From Echiichthys vipera (lineage: Eukaryota; Chordata; Actinopteri; Perciformes; Trachinidae), in assembly GCA_963691815.1 (NCBI GenBank), contig OY829646.1, positions 25,702,438-25,766,437 of the forward strand: a stretch of DNA of 64,000 nucleotides. Reading direction: 5' to 3'. The first letter of the stretch is position 1, and each line of letters starts with the position of its first letter. Below the pieces are notes generated by a model. It did not search any database and had not been told where the DNA came from. It saw only the letters and a list, made by a program, of their open reading frames with translations. Both the position numbers and the translations under genes were made by a program. This document shows, in pieces, positions 1 to 13,031 of this stretch.

Positions 1-488
1 AACAGTGACCCTGCATGCTGTTAAGTGAGTTTCCCAGCAAAGTATTTTTCATTTTATGTGCGTGCACACAAAAATGTACTCTAGTGAGTTTTTTCTCACT
101 CGGGTGGAATGTTCTCCTTCGATCAGACAACAAAAACATAAAATGAAGGAAATTCTGTTTTGCTCCAAAGTCTGAGAGAAACATTTGGAAGAGAGCAGTT
201 GGGAGGGAGAGAGACACAAGGAGGGGGGGCAAAGAGCACATAAGAGGTGATTTATCAGTCTTAGGCTCTATGGATGTTTTTTCTTTTCACCGTCTGTGAA
301 TTTTGCACAGCCTGCAGAGATGGATCATCGCTCTGCTCAGTCAGCCGAGTTGAATTTCAAAGTGATAGCTACCTATCACACAGTCACAAAAGAAAACTTT
401 GTTAAGAAAACACAAAAAAGTAAATGTGCCAAAGTTCTGTCTGTTTGGCCACACTGACTGTTTCCAAAGCACAGCAGTTGTCTCTAAG

Positions 489-520
<32 letters not shown>
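489..520. repeat. (GT)n/(AT)n microsatellite
   Basis: About 13 GT units followed by a short AT run. Confidence 0.95.
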
Positions 521-709
521 TGTCCCCAAATGTTTTTGATGAATGCACCTGACACCACACCAAGCAAGTATAGTGCAAAGCTATTCATAGTCGTGTTATT
601 TGTACTTCCAAAAGAGACAAGATTGGATTTCAAGAACACAGGGTCAGAGAAACTTTGACTGCATCTGCATGTGCTGGAATACATTTTAAGATCCTTTACT
701 TAAAGCAGA

Positions 710-731
710 TTTTTTTTTTTTTTTTTTTTTT
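710..731. repeat. Homopolymer T22
   Basis: Uninterrupted T tract, possibly the tail of a minus-strand retroposon, though no body was recognised. Confidence 0.9.
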
Positions 732-1929
732 ACAATAACAGTGTATCAAATGACAAAGCGGTTGCTCAGAGTAATGAACCTGCAGTGAATTATCACCTGA
801 ATCTGAAACTCCCCTCGAATTTGTGAGTTTCAGCTCATTGTTTAGCTCTGCAGCCCACAACTTCACTGTATGTGGTTCACTTTTACTGCTCTCATAGTGT
901 TGTTTTCCACCTGTTCAGCACCAAACAACAGACAAACAGTCAGAAACTCGCAGGTGAACATTGGGGAAGCATTTGAAATGCAGAGATGAGTTGAAAGGGA
1001 CCAGTCTTATAATTATTCTATTGGACTATTTCTAAGGATGCTTTAATGTGTAAACAGCATTTTGATGTTTTAGTGGGTTAAGATAAAGCCACATTTAAAT
1101 ACTTTATACATCTTATTAATATAAATCAATGAATCAGTCTTGATTTCCATTCTAATTAGCAAAGTGACTATGTAGCTCTCAGATAAAAGTACAATATTTC
1201 CCTCTTAAATGTTGTGGGTTTGAGGCATAAAGTAAAATAAAAGAACTAGTAGAAGTACCTTTTGAGTAAATGCACTTATTTACATTCCACCGCTGATCTC
1301 CAGTTGGCTTGTCATTTGTGATGAGTCTCTTTATGGAGTCATAAATAACTTCATATATTGAATGTATCATATTCTTACCTTGGCTTGCAGCCCACACATT
1401 TTCAGTGTCTGAGCCAGCCTCTGTCTTTGCAGCCAAGAAAGACTTAAGAGTTATCCACTGTTCAAATCTTCATGTTAAATCCCAATCCATAGTCTAAATC
1501 AGTAAAACAAACCCCAGAAACATGTACAAATAAACACTTTGCTAACGCATTTCCTTTCCTCTGTTCTCTGCATTTAGCTAGACAAACTGTACTTTCTCTT
1601 TCCCTTTTCCATCTCTTCACTTCTTTTTTCTTTGTCTACTGTTTACCTTTTCCCCCTGCATCGGATATTTTTCTTTTTCAGTTTGAGCTACATGTTGTTA
1701 ATCTCTCCCAGTCGCCGTGTGGAGTGTAATTTATTGTGTTTCCCCTTAACACTGTGAGCTGACCCCAGTCGTCCCAGTCAATAAAGAGGCAGTGAAGGTG
1801 CCCTGTCGCTTAACAGCCAGTTAAATTACACTTTGATGTTGCTCCTTCATTTTTAAACTGTGAATAATAGCCGTCTGACCCACAAGGACGTCACTTTGGC
1901 GCTGATGTCCACACAGGAAGTACCTCACA

Positions 1930-1953
1930 ATATATATATATATATATATATAT
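1930..1953. repeat. (AT)n microsatellite
   Basis: About 12 AT units directly abutting the left end of a Tc1-like element, which targets TA dinucleotides. Confidence 0.9.
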
Positions 1954-3225
1954 CGTGGATATCTTAATTAGAGAACAAAGTATTAATTCTTAATTTATTC
2001 TGTTATTTTTTTGTTGTTCATTATTTGATACAATATCTGCTGTGGCTATACCACTGCTGTACTAGCATGTTTTCTAAAATAACCAAGGCACTTCAACAAA
2101 AACCTTTATTTTGTGACAAAAAAAGAGCAACATTAGAGAACAGTAATATTAAAACAATGTTTTCTTAGGGCTGTAGGATTCAAAAATGAATAGGAAGTGA
2201 AGAGGCCTTGCTTTGAATGACTTCAGCACATCTGTGCCCCCTGGACATCGCTAGTTTCTCACACTGCTCTGGTTTGATGTTGGTCCATTCTTCTTGCAGT
2301 CTCTTCCACAGTTTGGTAACTGTAGTGGTTACTCAGCTATTACATTGTTGCTAAAATAGAGATTTGAGATTCTCTATGTGGTTGCGACCTGGATTCTGAC
2401 ACTTCCTTCTCCAAATTTAACTGAGTTCTTTAGACACTTTGGGTTCAGTCTTTCCCCAGTCCTACGCCAAACATGTTTCCCATTAGACCCAAATAAATTA
2501 AACATACTCTCATCACTGAAGTCACTCTGAACCAGTTCTCCTCTGTCCACACAACATGCTCCTCAGCAAAGGCAACTCTAACCTTCTTATTATGTCTGCT
2601 GATGAGAGGTTTGGTCACTGCATATAGGGCTTTCAGTCCAAATTGTCTTAATCGACGAGAAACTTAGTGCAGAGAGATTATTGCCCTGTTCAGCCCTGAA
2701 CTGGAAAGCAACTCCAGCAGCAGTGTTGAACTGATTCCCCATTGAGAGTCTTTGTACAATCCTATCCTCTCATGCACTTGTTTTACGTGGACGACCGGCC
2801 TTAAATTAATCTGTCCTTGTAAAGTTTGAATATTCTTGAAATCACAGACTTGGAACACCCAACCTCTCTTGCAATGGCTGAGAGGGTCATCCCTTTGGCC
2901 TTCATCTGGCCAACCTACTGTCTCAGGGTTTCAGTCACCTTAGAGCAGCTCGCCATCTTGCCAAGTAACCAGGAGAGCTGCGAGAAAAATAGGGTGTGTC
3001 CAACAATTAAGTAACCTGGTCACCAAGTGCCAGGTTAACACCGATTACTCGGAGGTATTCGAAAGTGTTCCCGAAATTTGCTTACTTCTTTTTTCACAAC
3101 ATAAAGGTTAAAAAAAAAACATGCTAGTACAGCAGTGGTAAAGCCACAGCGGATATTCTATCAAATTCTGAGCAATAAAAAATAGTATTTAAGAATCAAT
3201 CAATCTAATTTTAATCTGCAGTGGA
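1953..3225 (-). mobile_element. Degenerate Tc1/mariner-like DNA transposon
   Basis: Left and right ends (about 1954-2080 and 3108-3224) are inverted copies sharing the core CTGTACTAGCATGTTTT and the neighbouring CTGTGGCT(A/T)TACCACTG. Between them the minus strand carries a decayed Tc1-like transposase. The N-terminal helix-turn-helix region (KVTETLRQ, stop, VGQMKAKGMTLSAIAREVG, ISRIFKLYKD) starts near 2954, and remnants of the C-terminal KLWKRLQEEWTN region lie near 2270-2320. In-frame stops and frameshifts make it non-autonomous. Confidence 0.85.
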
Positions 3226-5747
3226 TATATAAAATCAATCCTTAGTGCAAACAGTGACACACTTTGTTGTAAAACAAAACTGTGGAGTTAGTATGTGTAG
3301 TTCTGTAGTCAGGTGGAAATATTCACAAGCTAAACTGCAAGTTACTGCTAAGCCTGTTTCAAAGAACTTTCTGTGTCTTTCTCTTCTCTGGGCTCACCAC
3401 ACAGAGCTGCAGACTCTGCTCTCTGTAGCGCGGTAAATGGAACAGATGCAGCCTGCTGGACCCACTGCAGTGAAAATAGAACATTCTGTGGTTGCAACTC
3501 CAAACTTTTGCATGGCATATTCTTCTGAAAAGAAGAAAAAAGAACAGCCATTTTGGTTGGTTTACTGGATTATTGTCAGGACAAATGACAGCACAGTATG
3601 TGCAATAGTGCAGGTGTTTCTCAGTTTTTTTGTGGAAATAGAGGGAAGAGCCTGTTGTTTACACGTTGAGACAGAACATTTTGATGCAACGTATGGTTTT
3701 CATAGTCACTCCTTCCTGCCTCCCTCCATAGAGATTATATCCTGGCAGGCATTGTTTGGAATAAGGCCCTTTCTATGTTCTTCATACATGTGGTGCACCC
3801 TGCAGGAGGGCCCACCGCTGTTCACCTTGGGCATTGACTATTGAAGAGCCTCACAGCTACAGCAGATCTTATGGATAACAAGCAGGAGATTGTCACAATA
3901 TCCAGATCCTGCCAAAAAAACATCAGCGACATGAGATATAAACAATGGCCTTTGATCAAGAGAGGCCTCATGATTTCAAACAGCCTGACAGCTCTTGCCT
4001 CTTGGGGATCGTCTGCGGGTGCCAGCCAGCGAAATATGATGAAATAACTAGAGAGTAAACACATTTGTTCCCTTCAGGCCCAACAGGATGTTAGTCATGG
4101 ACAGCGAGGCAATGTTTCGAGTGTTAGACCCTCAGCGAGCAGTCTGCCACCAAAACACGGCTCCTCAGAGTCCGTTTCCAGCACTGTAGGGCAAACATCA
4201 TCATGAACCAGAGCCACAGTGCTCATTCTTTCACAGCTGAAACATCTGGTTCTTCAATCTAGTGCTGTAGAAAGCAGGCTATTAAGACAGGTTTTATGCT
4301 CTTCTTCTTGGCTAAGATAAAAATAAAAAATAACTACTTTATTTGGCAAGGGGCTTCTGCATGCTCAGCTCTCCTCAGCATGGCTTCGATTGAAGTGAAT
4401 AAAAACGTAAGCTGTGAGCCATTACTCCACCTGGACATCAAAAATCAATGCTATTGTGGTATAGACTGAAATGTGTTTGTAGCATATCAAAAACTGTCAA
4501 GTACTGAAAACTGACATAGATTTGTACTCTTTGTACTGTCTATATATTAATGAAGTATTGTAACTATTACCAAATATAATTTTGGTTTCAGTATATTGGC
4601 ACTGTTTCAAAATCATTCAAGCAAACTCTGCTTTGGCCATTAGATTTGATGTGATACTCCTGACTCCTCAATAAATCCATAAAATGAAATGAGTGTCCTT
4701 AGAGTTCAATATAAACTATTCTGCCATCAGTATGTTTGAAAAACAACATCCACCAGAGGAAGTCTATGTATTTTATGATGAAGAAAATTGCATTTCAACC
4801 ATACACATACAACTCATACATTAATATTTAAGCAATGAGCTAAAAAACAAATCTGCGAAACAAAAATTGGAGCTTTCATACGTTAGTAAAACAAAATAAC
4901 ATCATTACGCATTCACTCAGGCTGGGTCTCTGCATGCATACCTTAAAAGGAAAGAAGGTCAAAGGTCAAATATTGAAAATAAATTGAAGTGAAATAAAAG
5001 TTCTCCTAAATTATAGCAAAAATTTTTTATAAAATTAAAAATAATAGCAAAATGTGTACAGAAAAATAGAGGGATGTTTGGGAAAATATATAGTTTTAAT
5101 CTTTGTCTAATGGAGAAATCCAACAACCTTTTGGCATTTTCAAACATCCTCGAGTCTACACCTCGGTACTATAGTTCATCACTTTTCTGTCTAGGATGAA
5201 AAAGATGCACTTAAAAGGCTAACTTAATAACTTTTGTGCATGTGTCTGTAATAGAGAGTCTATGACAGGATATCCATTCACCTCACCTTGCAGCACATTA
5301 CCCAACATGGCTGTGAGTTGCGGGTCACTGGGTGTGCTGTGAGGAGCTCACATGAATGTGCACACCTCCTTCCTCTAACCTGACAAATGGTTGGATGGGC
5401 AGATGAGCGGCTGCGTCCTCGATCCTGAAAATAACCTCACCTCAGAGGGTGTCTAAGGAGCAGAGGAAGGTGCAGAGCTGTGAGTTGCCACTAGACTGAG
5501 CCAGAGAGAAAGAGCTCTCATTAAGAAGCCTGGAACCAAACACTTTCAGCTATTACATCCTCCTCCATGTGGATGTGTATTAATCCAAAGATGTGTGTAT
5601 GAACGGGATAGTTCGGGGAAGGGCAGCAGCAGGGAGAAAAGAGCTGCCAGTTTAGACAAGAACGCTGGCAAAGACACGGCTGTGGAAATTTATGATCAGA
5701 GAGCTGCCTGAGGTTTTACAGTTAAGCTGCAGTCGTGAAGAAAGCAA

Positions 5748-5748
<1 letters not shown>

Positions 5749-5816
<68 letters not shown>
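5749..5816. repeat. (TG)34 microsatellite
   Basis: Perfect dinucleotide tract, first of three long ones within 570 bp. Confidence 0.98.
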
Positions 5817-5818
<2 letters not shown>

Positions 5819-5954
5819 AACGAGAGAGTACAAAGATGGGGCTTTCTCTTTTTTTGCGTGGCTAGAAATTGTTTCTCTGCAAATTGTGACAGTCTTGCTG
5901 CCAGGTGACTTTGCAGCCACATGACAGACGTCAACTAAATGCAGGACTGAGTTT

Positions 5955-5956
<2 letters not shown>

Positions 5957-6022
<66 letters not shown>
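5957..6022. repeat. (TG)33 microsatellite
   Basis: Perfect tract in the same orientation as the one at 5749. Confidence 0.98.
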
Positions 6023-6027
<5 letters not shown>

Positions 6028-6225
6028 CTTCAAGCAGAGGGGGCAGGGGGTTGGGGAGGACTAGCGATAAAAAAAACTGCAACTTTCTGTCAGTCTCAAA
6101 TTATGGGCCAGGGTGTCTGTTCCCAAGCACATCAGAGAATGATCTACGAACTACAACTGGATCCTGTAAGCAGCCAGTGATCCAGGCCATCCATTATGCA
6201 GGCAGATACAGACAAACAAATTGAC

Positions 6226-6230
<5 letters not shown>

Positions 6231-6320
<90 letters not shown>
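6231..6320. repeat. (CA)n microsatellite, about 45 units, one interruption
   Basis: Opposite orientation to the two TG tracts on its left; the interruption is a CAAACA near 6286. Confidence 0.98.
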
Positions 6321-6323
<3 letters not shown>

Positions 6324-6429
6324 AGCACCGCTCGCCAATAGATTTCACAACTGTCACAGAATTTCCTCACAAAGAGCGAGAAATTCCTTTGTTCCACCCC
6401 ATCAGACCCCATGAATTATTATGCTGATC

Positions 6430-6760
6430 CCACGAATAAATCACGAGCTGTGAATATACTGCCAGAGGCAAGCGACCGAACAGTAGAGATGAGTAGAATA
6501 AAGCCTCAATAAAAATGTTTGCTATTGAAAGTACTACCAAAAATGAGCAATATGGTGATTAATTAAGGGACAATGCCAGCGGGGGTGTCTTAAAAGGAAT
6601 TAATGGATGATGGGGAGGCCAGAACCATCCGATGCGAGTCCCTTTTTTCCTGATAATGGACATCTCATCGGGTATTATCACTTACATATCTAATTTATGA
6701 CAAAGCCCATTCTTTAAATCTCATAAGATCATTCTGGAAAAGGTTAAAAAAAGACCACAG
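6430..6760. promoter_or_regulatory. Possible conserved regulatory element in alx4 intron 1
   Basis: This 330-bp stretch lacks repeat signatures and contains GATTAATTAAGG, GGAATTAATGG and GATAATGG, i.e. several TAAT homeodomain cores, two as overlapping palindromes. It lies between microsatellites and exon 2. This is only a candidate enhancer by composition and place. Confidence 0.25.
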
Positions 6761-7140
6761 TGTCAATCTCCAGAATAGCAGCCACTTATGCATTCACATT
6801 TTGTGAATTACAGTCCGTATTTTGTTTCAATATTGTGAATGAGGCACCAAAAAGAGTTGGGGATCTTTGAAGTCTCGATATTAACAGCTTTCCCTTTATT
6901 GTCTTATTCATGTGAAGAATGCATGCAAACACATGGCTTAAATCAGTTGAGTCTGCATTGAAGCCTAAATCTCGAATCATGAGTAGCTGTAGAATTTAAC
7001 GCATTACATGCACGTCTTTATTTTCACGTTCATCTTCAGTTACAGGGGAACACATTCACAAAGATCTGCTTTGACTCCATCCTTTCAATCCTGATAAAAT
7101 CATATCAAAAAACATAAAGCCCTTCTTTCTGTTTCTGCAG

Positions 7141-10100
7141 GTAAAGACAGTTCAGGTCTGACAGACTCTGATTTGGCACCGGACTCTGACCCACCTGGAA
7201 TGGACCCCAGCTACCTGGCTGTGAAGGATCAGGGCGTGAAGGCGGCCTCCGATAGGCCACCAGGCACAGATTTGTCAAGCCCTCTGGACAAGGGGGATGG
7301 CGCCGAAAGCAACAAGGGCAAGAAAAGGCGCAACCGCACAACCTTTACAAGCTACCAGCTGGAAGAGCTGGAGAAGGTTTTCCAGAAAACGCACTATCCT
7401 GACGTTTACGCCCGGGAGCAGCTGGCACTGAGGACTGACCTGACTGAAGCCCGTGTGCAGGTAATGCAACAGCTGTGTTTAGGGGATTCTCCTTTGCAGC
7501 TAATTAAGCAAAACAAAAAAAGCAACACAAAATAAAATACAAACCAAAAACAATTAATCAGATTACTAAATCACACACTGAGGATAATTTTAAAAAGTTA
7601 CAATTCACAACATGTCTGTCCTATCAATAAAATTTTAAAAAAGAGGTCTTTGTGACAGCAGACCAAAGGAAGTTTTAACAACACAACCTCATGGATCCTT
7701 CAACATCTGCAGCTCTGAAGAGATAACGTCACTCACAGAACAACATGAGAGATTTATCTGGTAATGTGGGAGTCGAAGGGGGGAGAGAGAGAGAGACAGA
7801 GAGAGAGAGTGGGGGAGTGGGAGCTCACAGAGGCCAGGGGGCCCACGGGGCTGAGGTTGGAGATGCCTGGGCCTCATATGTGCAGTTTTAGGAGAGCAGA
7901 CTTTCATCAGCATACGAAGAGACTTGTTTGACTGTGCTGTGAGTCGATGGGATCGTCTCAGTGTTCTTTTTTCTTTGTACCTGAGCTGTTTTGAGTTCCT
8001 GAATTCTGCGAGTTCAGTTTCTGCTGGTGTTAGTCGAGCCTGAAGTGTACCGCATCTCTCCGACTGAAACCCTTCTAGTGACCTAGTTTACATTCAATCC
8101 GATCACGACTGCTGTAACGCATTCCAACATTGGTTAACAAAGAAAAATACCTCCATTTCTGTTCATGTGTGTGGTGTATGTGTGGGTTTATGTGTGTGCG
8201 TACGTGTGCACCACAGACCCCCAAAGCCCCTGGATTTTCTGTATTTTTCTTTCATTAACATCCTGTTCAGACAAGAATGTGTCCCCGCTGTGGCGTCCAG
8301 GGTAGGTGTGAAATCCTTCCCACGAGCTTTGAGCAAGTTAGTGACTGACATTTCAAGTCATATCTGAAATTTGAGGATTTTTTTAGGCATATGAGGTATT
8401 CTAGTTGCAAAAATAATGCAAAAATATACATTTTTTTATGAGATAAGAGGTCAATTAAAAGCAATCTTTTAAATGACAAGTGGGAACAGTGACCAGAAAA
8501 GCTTTGCAGTGAAACACAGGAAGTCTGTGCAGCCGCAGGGCTATAACTCAACCCCAAGGCTCTGGAGGTATGCTGCTCTGCTGCTCATACTATCACAGCC
8601 CTGCCTGCTTTCAGTTGGATGCAGCTTTACAGCCTTCGGCTCTCCCAGCGGCCCTCTTAAACACTCAAGTTAAAAAAGATAAAAGACACGAGATGCCCAG
8701 TCACTCAGAGAACAGGGCTCTGTACTCTATTCAAGTCATTCACACGCAAAAGGACTTACAGCTCATGAATTCTGAGTCTGGAGTGAAAGAAATGTGAAAA
8801 AAAAACTGAACTGCTGCTGAAAAGTTTATCGTATTTTTATTTACAAGTAAAAGGCCTGCTAAAAATGTCTTAAGTATGAGAGTGTAATTCTAAGGAGGGT
8901 GATATTACACCGCATTGTCTGATGGTTCTCACACCAAAGAGCAACGTTAAGTTGAAAAACGTTAGGGTCTGGAGTTGTTTGCTTTTTCAGTCTCTGGATT
9001 TCAAAGGGAGAAAGTAAGCTCAGATCAGAGTCATATGCACTACAGATACATGGGAGGGTCAGGGGTCAAGGGTCGGGGTTTCAACAACATCACATTTCTC
9101 AGATTTGCCATTCTGTTAGGCCAGAGAGCTCAGAGAGCCGAAACGGCATCTGACATATGGAGTTCAGCGGGCAAACACGGGTGTCCATGTGAGTTCATAG
9201 ATCCAAACTGTTGACAGAAGATGAAACCGCAGGAAAACCTGATCCGATGAATTAGCAAGGAGTCAATAGTTCCTTCAGTCTAACTTGCAGAAATACTAAA
9301 GCTGTCAATTATATTTTGTCACCATAGAAATACATAAAAAAACATTTTGAGAAGAGTGAGGAATCATCGCAAAGACCATTTTCACAAAACAAATATTTGA
9401 CCTCTGTACAAATGTGATGTCACAACTATACAGGTAGAAAATGCCGCTACAGTGCAGAAGATACAGAAATTCTGTCCAATCGGGAAGGGGTCTTAAAGAG
9501 ACAGGCACTGAAATGGAGCATTTCAGACAGAGGCTGAATAAAAGATATATTCAGACAGATATTAAATGAAATATGTTGTGTTTTTTTTTACATTAAAGCA
9601 TGTAAACATGTTCTAGTAGAAACTCACAATAAAAAGCACAAACATGAAAATGAGCATAATATGCCCCCTTTAAGAACTGAGATGAAATGCATAATATTTG
9701 AACAAGACTTGACAAATCACAATATTATATAATTTAGATAGTAAATATAGTTATAGGGTCTTCCTACAGCACATCACCAGTTAGCAAAGAAAATCAAATT
9801 CAAATTGCACAATACAGTATATATACTGTATATACTTACATATATATATATATGTACATAAATATACATAATATATCATTCCACTGGTGTCCTGCCCTTA
9901 CCTTTATTCAACATGAGAAATAAGAAATTATGTGGTGGACGATTCTGGGGGAAAATAGAACAAACTTACATTTAATGAACAACAACACTGGTCAGAGGTG
10001 TTTCCATTATATCATTTGTGCTTTGGGGGTGTTGGAAAACCGAAGCCAGGCTCAGCCTTGGATTTCTTTTTACTTTGGTAGGGAAGCTGACATGAGTGAC

Positions 10101-13031
10101 AGCAGAGGCGGGTTATCAATCCTCTGAGCCGGTCTCTCACTTCAAAGTGTTTTCAGCTCCATACAGCTCTCCTGCTGGGGCCAGTTTGGCATTTCTCTAG
10201 TCTTTCTCTCTGGAGCTGTAACATAAATAAAGACTCATTGAAAGTCCACCAGCTACTTAAGCTGTCATAGTCTTTACCAATTACTGTCACGATGCAGTGT
10301 GTGCAACACAAAAATATGTTCTCTCCGTTTAATAGCCAACAGACTGGGCCCACAGCAGACAGTGAGATGAGAGCTGTTGGTGACGCCGTAGAGATACAAA
10401 CATATTTCATCTCTTATAATCATAGAACAACATTTATTTAGAGAAACATAGTGATCTTGTACAGGCTTGTGAATCTTGACTGACAGAGGAAGATGTATGA
10501 AATCATCAGGAGAGAAGGATTACGTCCTCTAGTCTGTGTGCTTCTTTAATTTAGGAGTAGACAGCATCTCAAAGCCAGGAGCTTTCAGTTTCAGGAAATT
10601 AAAAGGAAAATGCAAACAAACGCCAGATATAATCCCATCTCACTTTTCAATTTCCCATTATGCCTCTTCAGATGAATGAGAGCGGATACATGAAATAAGA
10701 GAAATCATATCAGGGACAAGTCAGAGTTTGTTGCTAACTTTGCGTGAGAATTAGTCCAGTCAGGGAGAAGCAATCGGATAGTCAAGAAATGTATAACAAA
10801 CCTTTACATTTTGACATTTGATGAAAAGCATGTCAGGCTTCAAGAGTATTTAGATCACTTCCACACACGCTGATGGTAATTCAAACACAATAATGCTTTC
10901 AATAAACAACATCATCCGATTTAGATGTCAAAGATGATTAAAGGAAACTTAAGTGATGAGAAATAGCAGCACTCTCGTCAGACAACAAATAAGCAAAGGT
11001 GAGAGGGACAAGATCTGTTTACATTTTGTTTTGACGACCTCAGTGAAGTGAAGGTTGCAGCACACTGTTTACAAAGGCTATTTTCTCTTTTTCCCCCCTC
11101 AAATTTCCAGTTTTCTTGCTTTCAGCTCAGCCTGCACAGACGTACATCTACGTATATTGCGCTGCCTCACAATTGTGTTTATCTGTGCACTGAAAATTGA
11201 CACTTAAAGGTTCCATATTATGCTAATTTTCAGGCTCATATTCGTATTGTGGGTTTCTACTAGAACATGTTTACACACTTTAAAGCAATTTGTACCTTTC
11301 TAGCCTTTTTCACGCTGTTCTTTTGTAATCTTAAAATGCTGCTTATAATGTATGGCACATTTACATTTACAAGAAATCCACCAGGTGTTGAACTTCCAAA
11401 ATATTAAATTCTCATATATTTTTAATAAAAGTCTGACCAATCATTTTATTCGGTCTGAATCCAGAGGTCAGGCAGGGGGAAGAGGGTGGGACTTTGGGGG
11501 GCACGCAGAGTTGTTCATGTTCAAATGTTGTGCTGTGCGACATGCCAGAAAGGTAAGAATTGCTTTAATGTTCAAAAACATTATAACGGTATTTACCTTC
11601 TGTCTGAAAAACACTGTGCATTTTTCTGTGTACTTCAAATTTGGGGGAAACATGTCAAAGGTTTAAGTGTTAAAGTCACTGCACTCCTTTTTTTAAATTC
11701 TCAACTCACCTTGGCCCGAGACCATGATGAAAGATCAGATCCCTCGTTCTCTCAGACAAAAACACACAAAACATTTACGTTCCTGCCGGCTTTATGACAG
11801 TCCTACATATTATTTTCTCTCTGCAGGTGTGGTTTCAGAATCGAAGGGCAAAATGGAGGAAAAGAGAGCGTTTTGGTCAGATGCAGCAGGTCCGAACACA
11901 TTTCTCAACAGCTTATGAGCTGCCTCTCCTGACGCGTCCTGAGAACTACGCACAGGTACAGAATGAGTACTTCAATGCAGGTTTGACATATTTTAGCCCA
12001 TTAACTCCAAATCTTCTATTTTTCTCAACTCAAATGTGACTCCTAGGAGAGAAGGTTGATTGTCATTCAGTATTTACATTTTTACTTTGACTCCTGCCTT
12101 CCAAGTTTAAGTTATTTCTTAATGCCTAGGAAAGGAAAGTTTCTCACGTTCATTACAACGACCTTTTAATAGCTTCCATTTTGTTTGTCAAAGACAATTG
12201 TGCTTATGGTATGGTAATGCAGTTACAATACAAATATGATTGTTATATGTCTATGAATAGAAACAGACTGATTCAGATTTTTGCTGAAAGTTAGATGAGA
12301 AGATCGATACCACTGTCATCTGTGTACCCTAAATAGGAAGCAAGAGCCGACAGTTTTTTCCTGAAAAGGGTCTGATGCTCCCTAATGTTTGCCTTTCATG
12401 TTGGATTTTCCAACCACTTCTATATAACTATATACAAAATCTTTTTTTTCCAGCTTACTGTTTTTGAAATTCAGTAAAACATAAGCATAAACACGTGATG
12501 TTCATTGGCTTTTTATTTTCCTTGTGGACTAAAGCCAAAGCAAACTGGTGGCCTGAGAGGCAGGAAATCACTTTTAAAATCTTAGTTATTGTCAGCGATA
12601 ATCTAGTTTATACATAATTTGTAGTTAATTGGACTAAAAAAACAGTGTGTCTTAGAGAAGCCAGTGCATGAATTCTCTTTAACAATGTTGATTTCCCATC
12701 AATATTTCAGATTCAGAACCCTTCTTGGATCGGTGGCAGCAGCGCAGCATCTCCCGTGCCGGGCTGTGTTGTGCCCTGTGACACTGTGACCCAGTGTATG
12801 ACACCTCACCCCCACTCTGCCAGTGGGATGTCTGATTTTCTGAGCATGCAGAGCCCTGGAGGTCATGTGGGACAGGCTCACATGGGCAGCCTGTTTGGAG
12901 GGCATTCTGGCATGGCTACAGGCATCAACACGTACGACCTGAACATGGACCCTGATCGCAAGTCCTCCAGTATCGCTGCTTTGCGCATGAAGGCCAAAGA
13001 GCACAGTGCAGCCATATCTTGGGCCACATGA
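7141..13031 (+). CDS. alx4a: ALX4 paired-type homeobox transcription factor, 3' three coding exons (partial; 5' exon outside window)
   Basis: Exons 7141-7460, 11827-11955 and 12711-13031 join in phase, each with AG acceptor and GT donor, to give about 255 C-terminal residues ending at the TGA at 13029-13031. The homeodomain is complete: residues 1-46 at 7323-7460, residues 47-60 at 11827-11868. The intron falls between positions 46 and 47, as usual in paired-class genes, and position 50 is Gln. The OAR/aristaless motif (SSSIAALRMKAKEHS) sits near 12963-13007, just before the terminal AISWAT. The segments ESNKGKKRR, HFSTAYELPLLTR and DRKSSSIAALRM match ALX4 rather than ALX1 or ALX3. The family binds palindromic TAAT sites as dimers and patterns craniofacial skeleton and limbs. 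The first exon (N-terminal about 150 residues) is missing on the left; exon 2 begins with the last two bases of a split codon. Linkage to ext2 favours the alx4a duplicate, but the a/b choice is an inference. Confidence 0.94.
9440..9675 (-). repeat. Dispersed non-coding repeat, family A
   Basis: Read on the minus strand, it carries TTTCTACTAGAACATGTTTACA, then a stretch about GTCTGAATATAT, then the CAGTGCCTGTCTCTTTAAGA region. The same order is found at 42795-43110, and the first part also at 11205-11300. Confidence 0.8.
9826..9875. repeat. AT-rich TATA/GTATAT tract
   Basis: Alternating TATA units around GTATATACTG; partly palindromic, in alx4 intron 2. Confidence 0.8.
11205..11300 (+). repeat. 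Dispersed repeat, family A (5' fragment)
   Basis: Contains TTCCATATTATGCTAATTTTCAGG followed by the ACTAGAACATGTTTACA core, truncated after about 95 bp. Confidence 0.75.
11956..12710 (+). other. alx4 intron 3
   Basis: A 755-bp phase-0 intron between the exon ending YAQ and the exon starting IQNPSW. The frame runs on about 84 bases past the donor to a stop at 12037-12039, so intron retention would truncate the protein before the OAR motif. Nothing else seen. Confidence 0.85.

Larger units (their letters stand above)
1..7140 (+). other. alx4 intron 1 (or upstream sequence): no coding exon seen
   Basis: Short frames only. The region holds a (GT)n/(AT)n tract at 489-520, T22 at 710-731, (AT)n at 1930-1953, a Tc1-like element at 1953-3225, three long TG/CA tracts at 5749-6320 and an AT-rich stretch at 6430-6760 with several homeodomain-type TAAT cores. 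Exon 1 of alx4 was not found, so it most likely lies left of the window. Confidence 0.6.
7461..11826 (+). other. alx4 intron 2
   Basis: A 4.4-kb intron splitting the homeodomain, in phase 0. It contains a GA-rich tract at 7781-7820, a TG tract near 8163-8210, an AT-rich palindromic tract at 9826-9875, and two fragments of one dispersed repeat (9440-9675 minus, 11205-11300 plus). No other gene was seen. Confidence 0.8.

Noticed and set aside
3437..3844. 135-residue plus-strand frame
   Set aside because: No recognisable domain, no splice context, biased start; in alx4 intron 1.
5696..6427. Six-frame open frames rich in THTHTH or VCVCVC
   Set aside because: They are translations of TG/CA microsatellites, not genes.
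11956..12039. Extension of alx4 exon 3 past its donor
   Set aside because: The GT donor at 11956 and the in-phase exon at 12711 match ALX4; the extension is intron.
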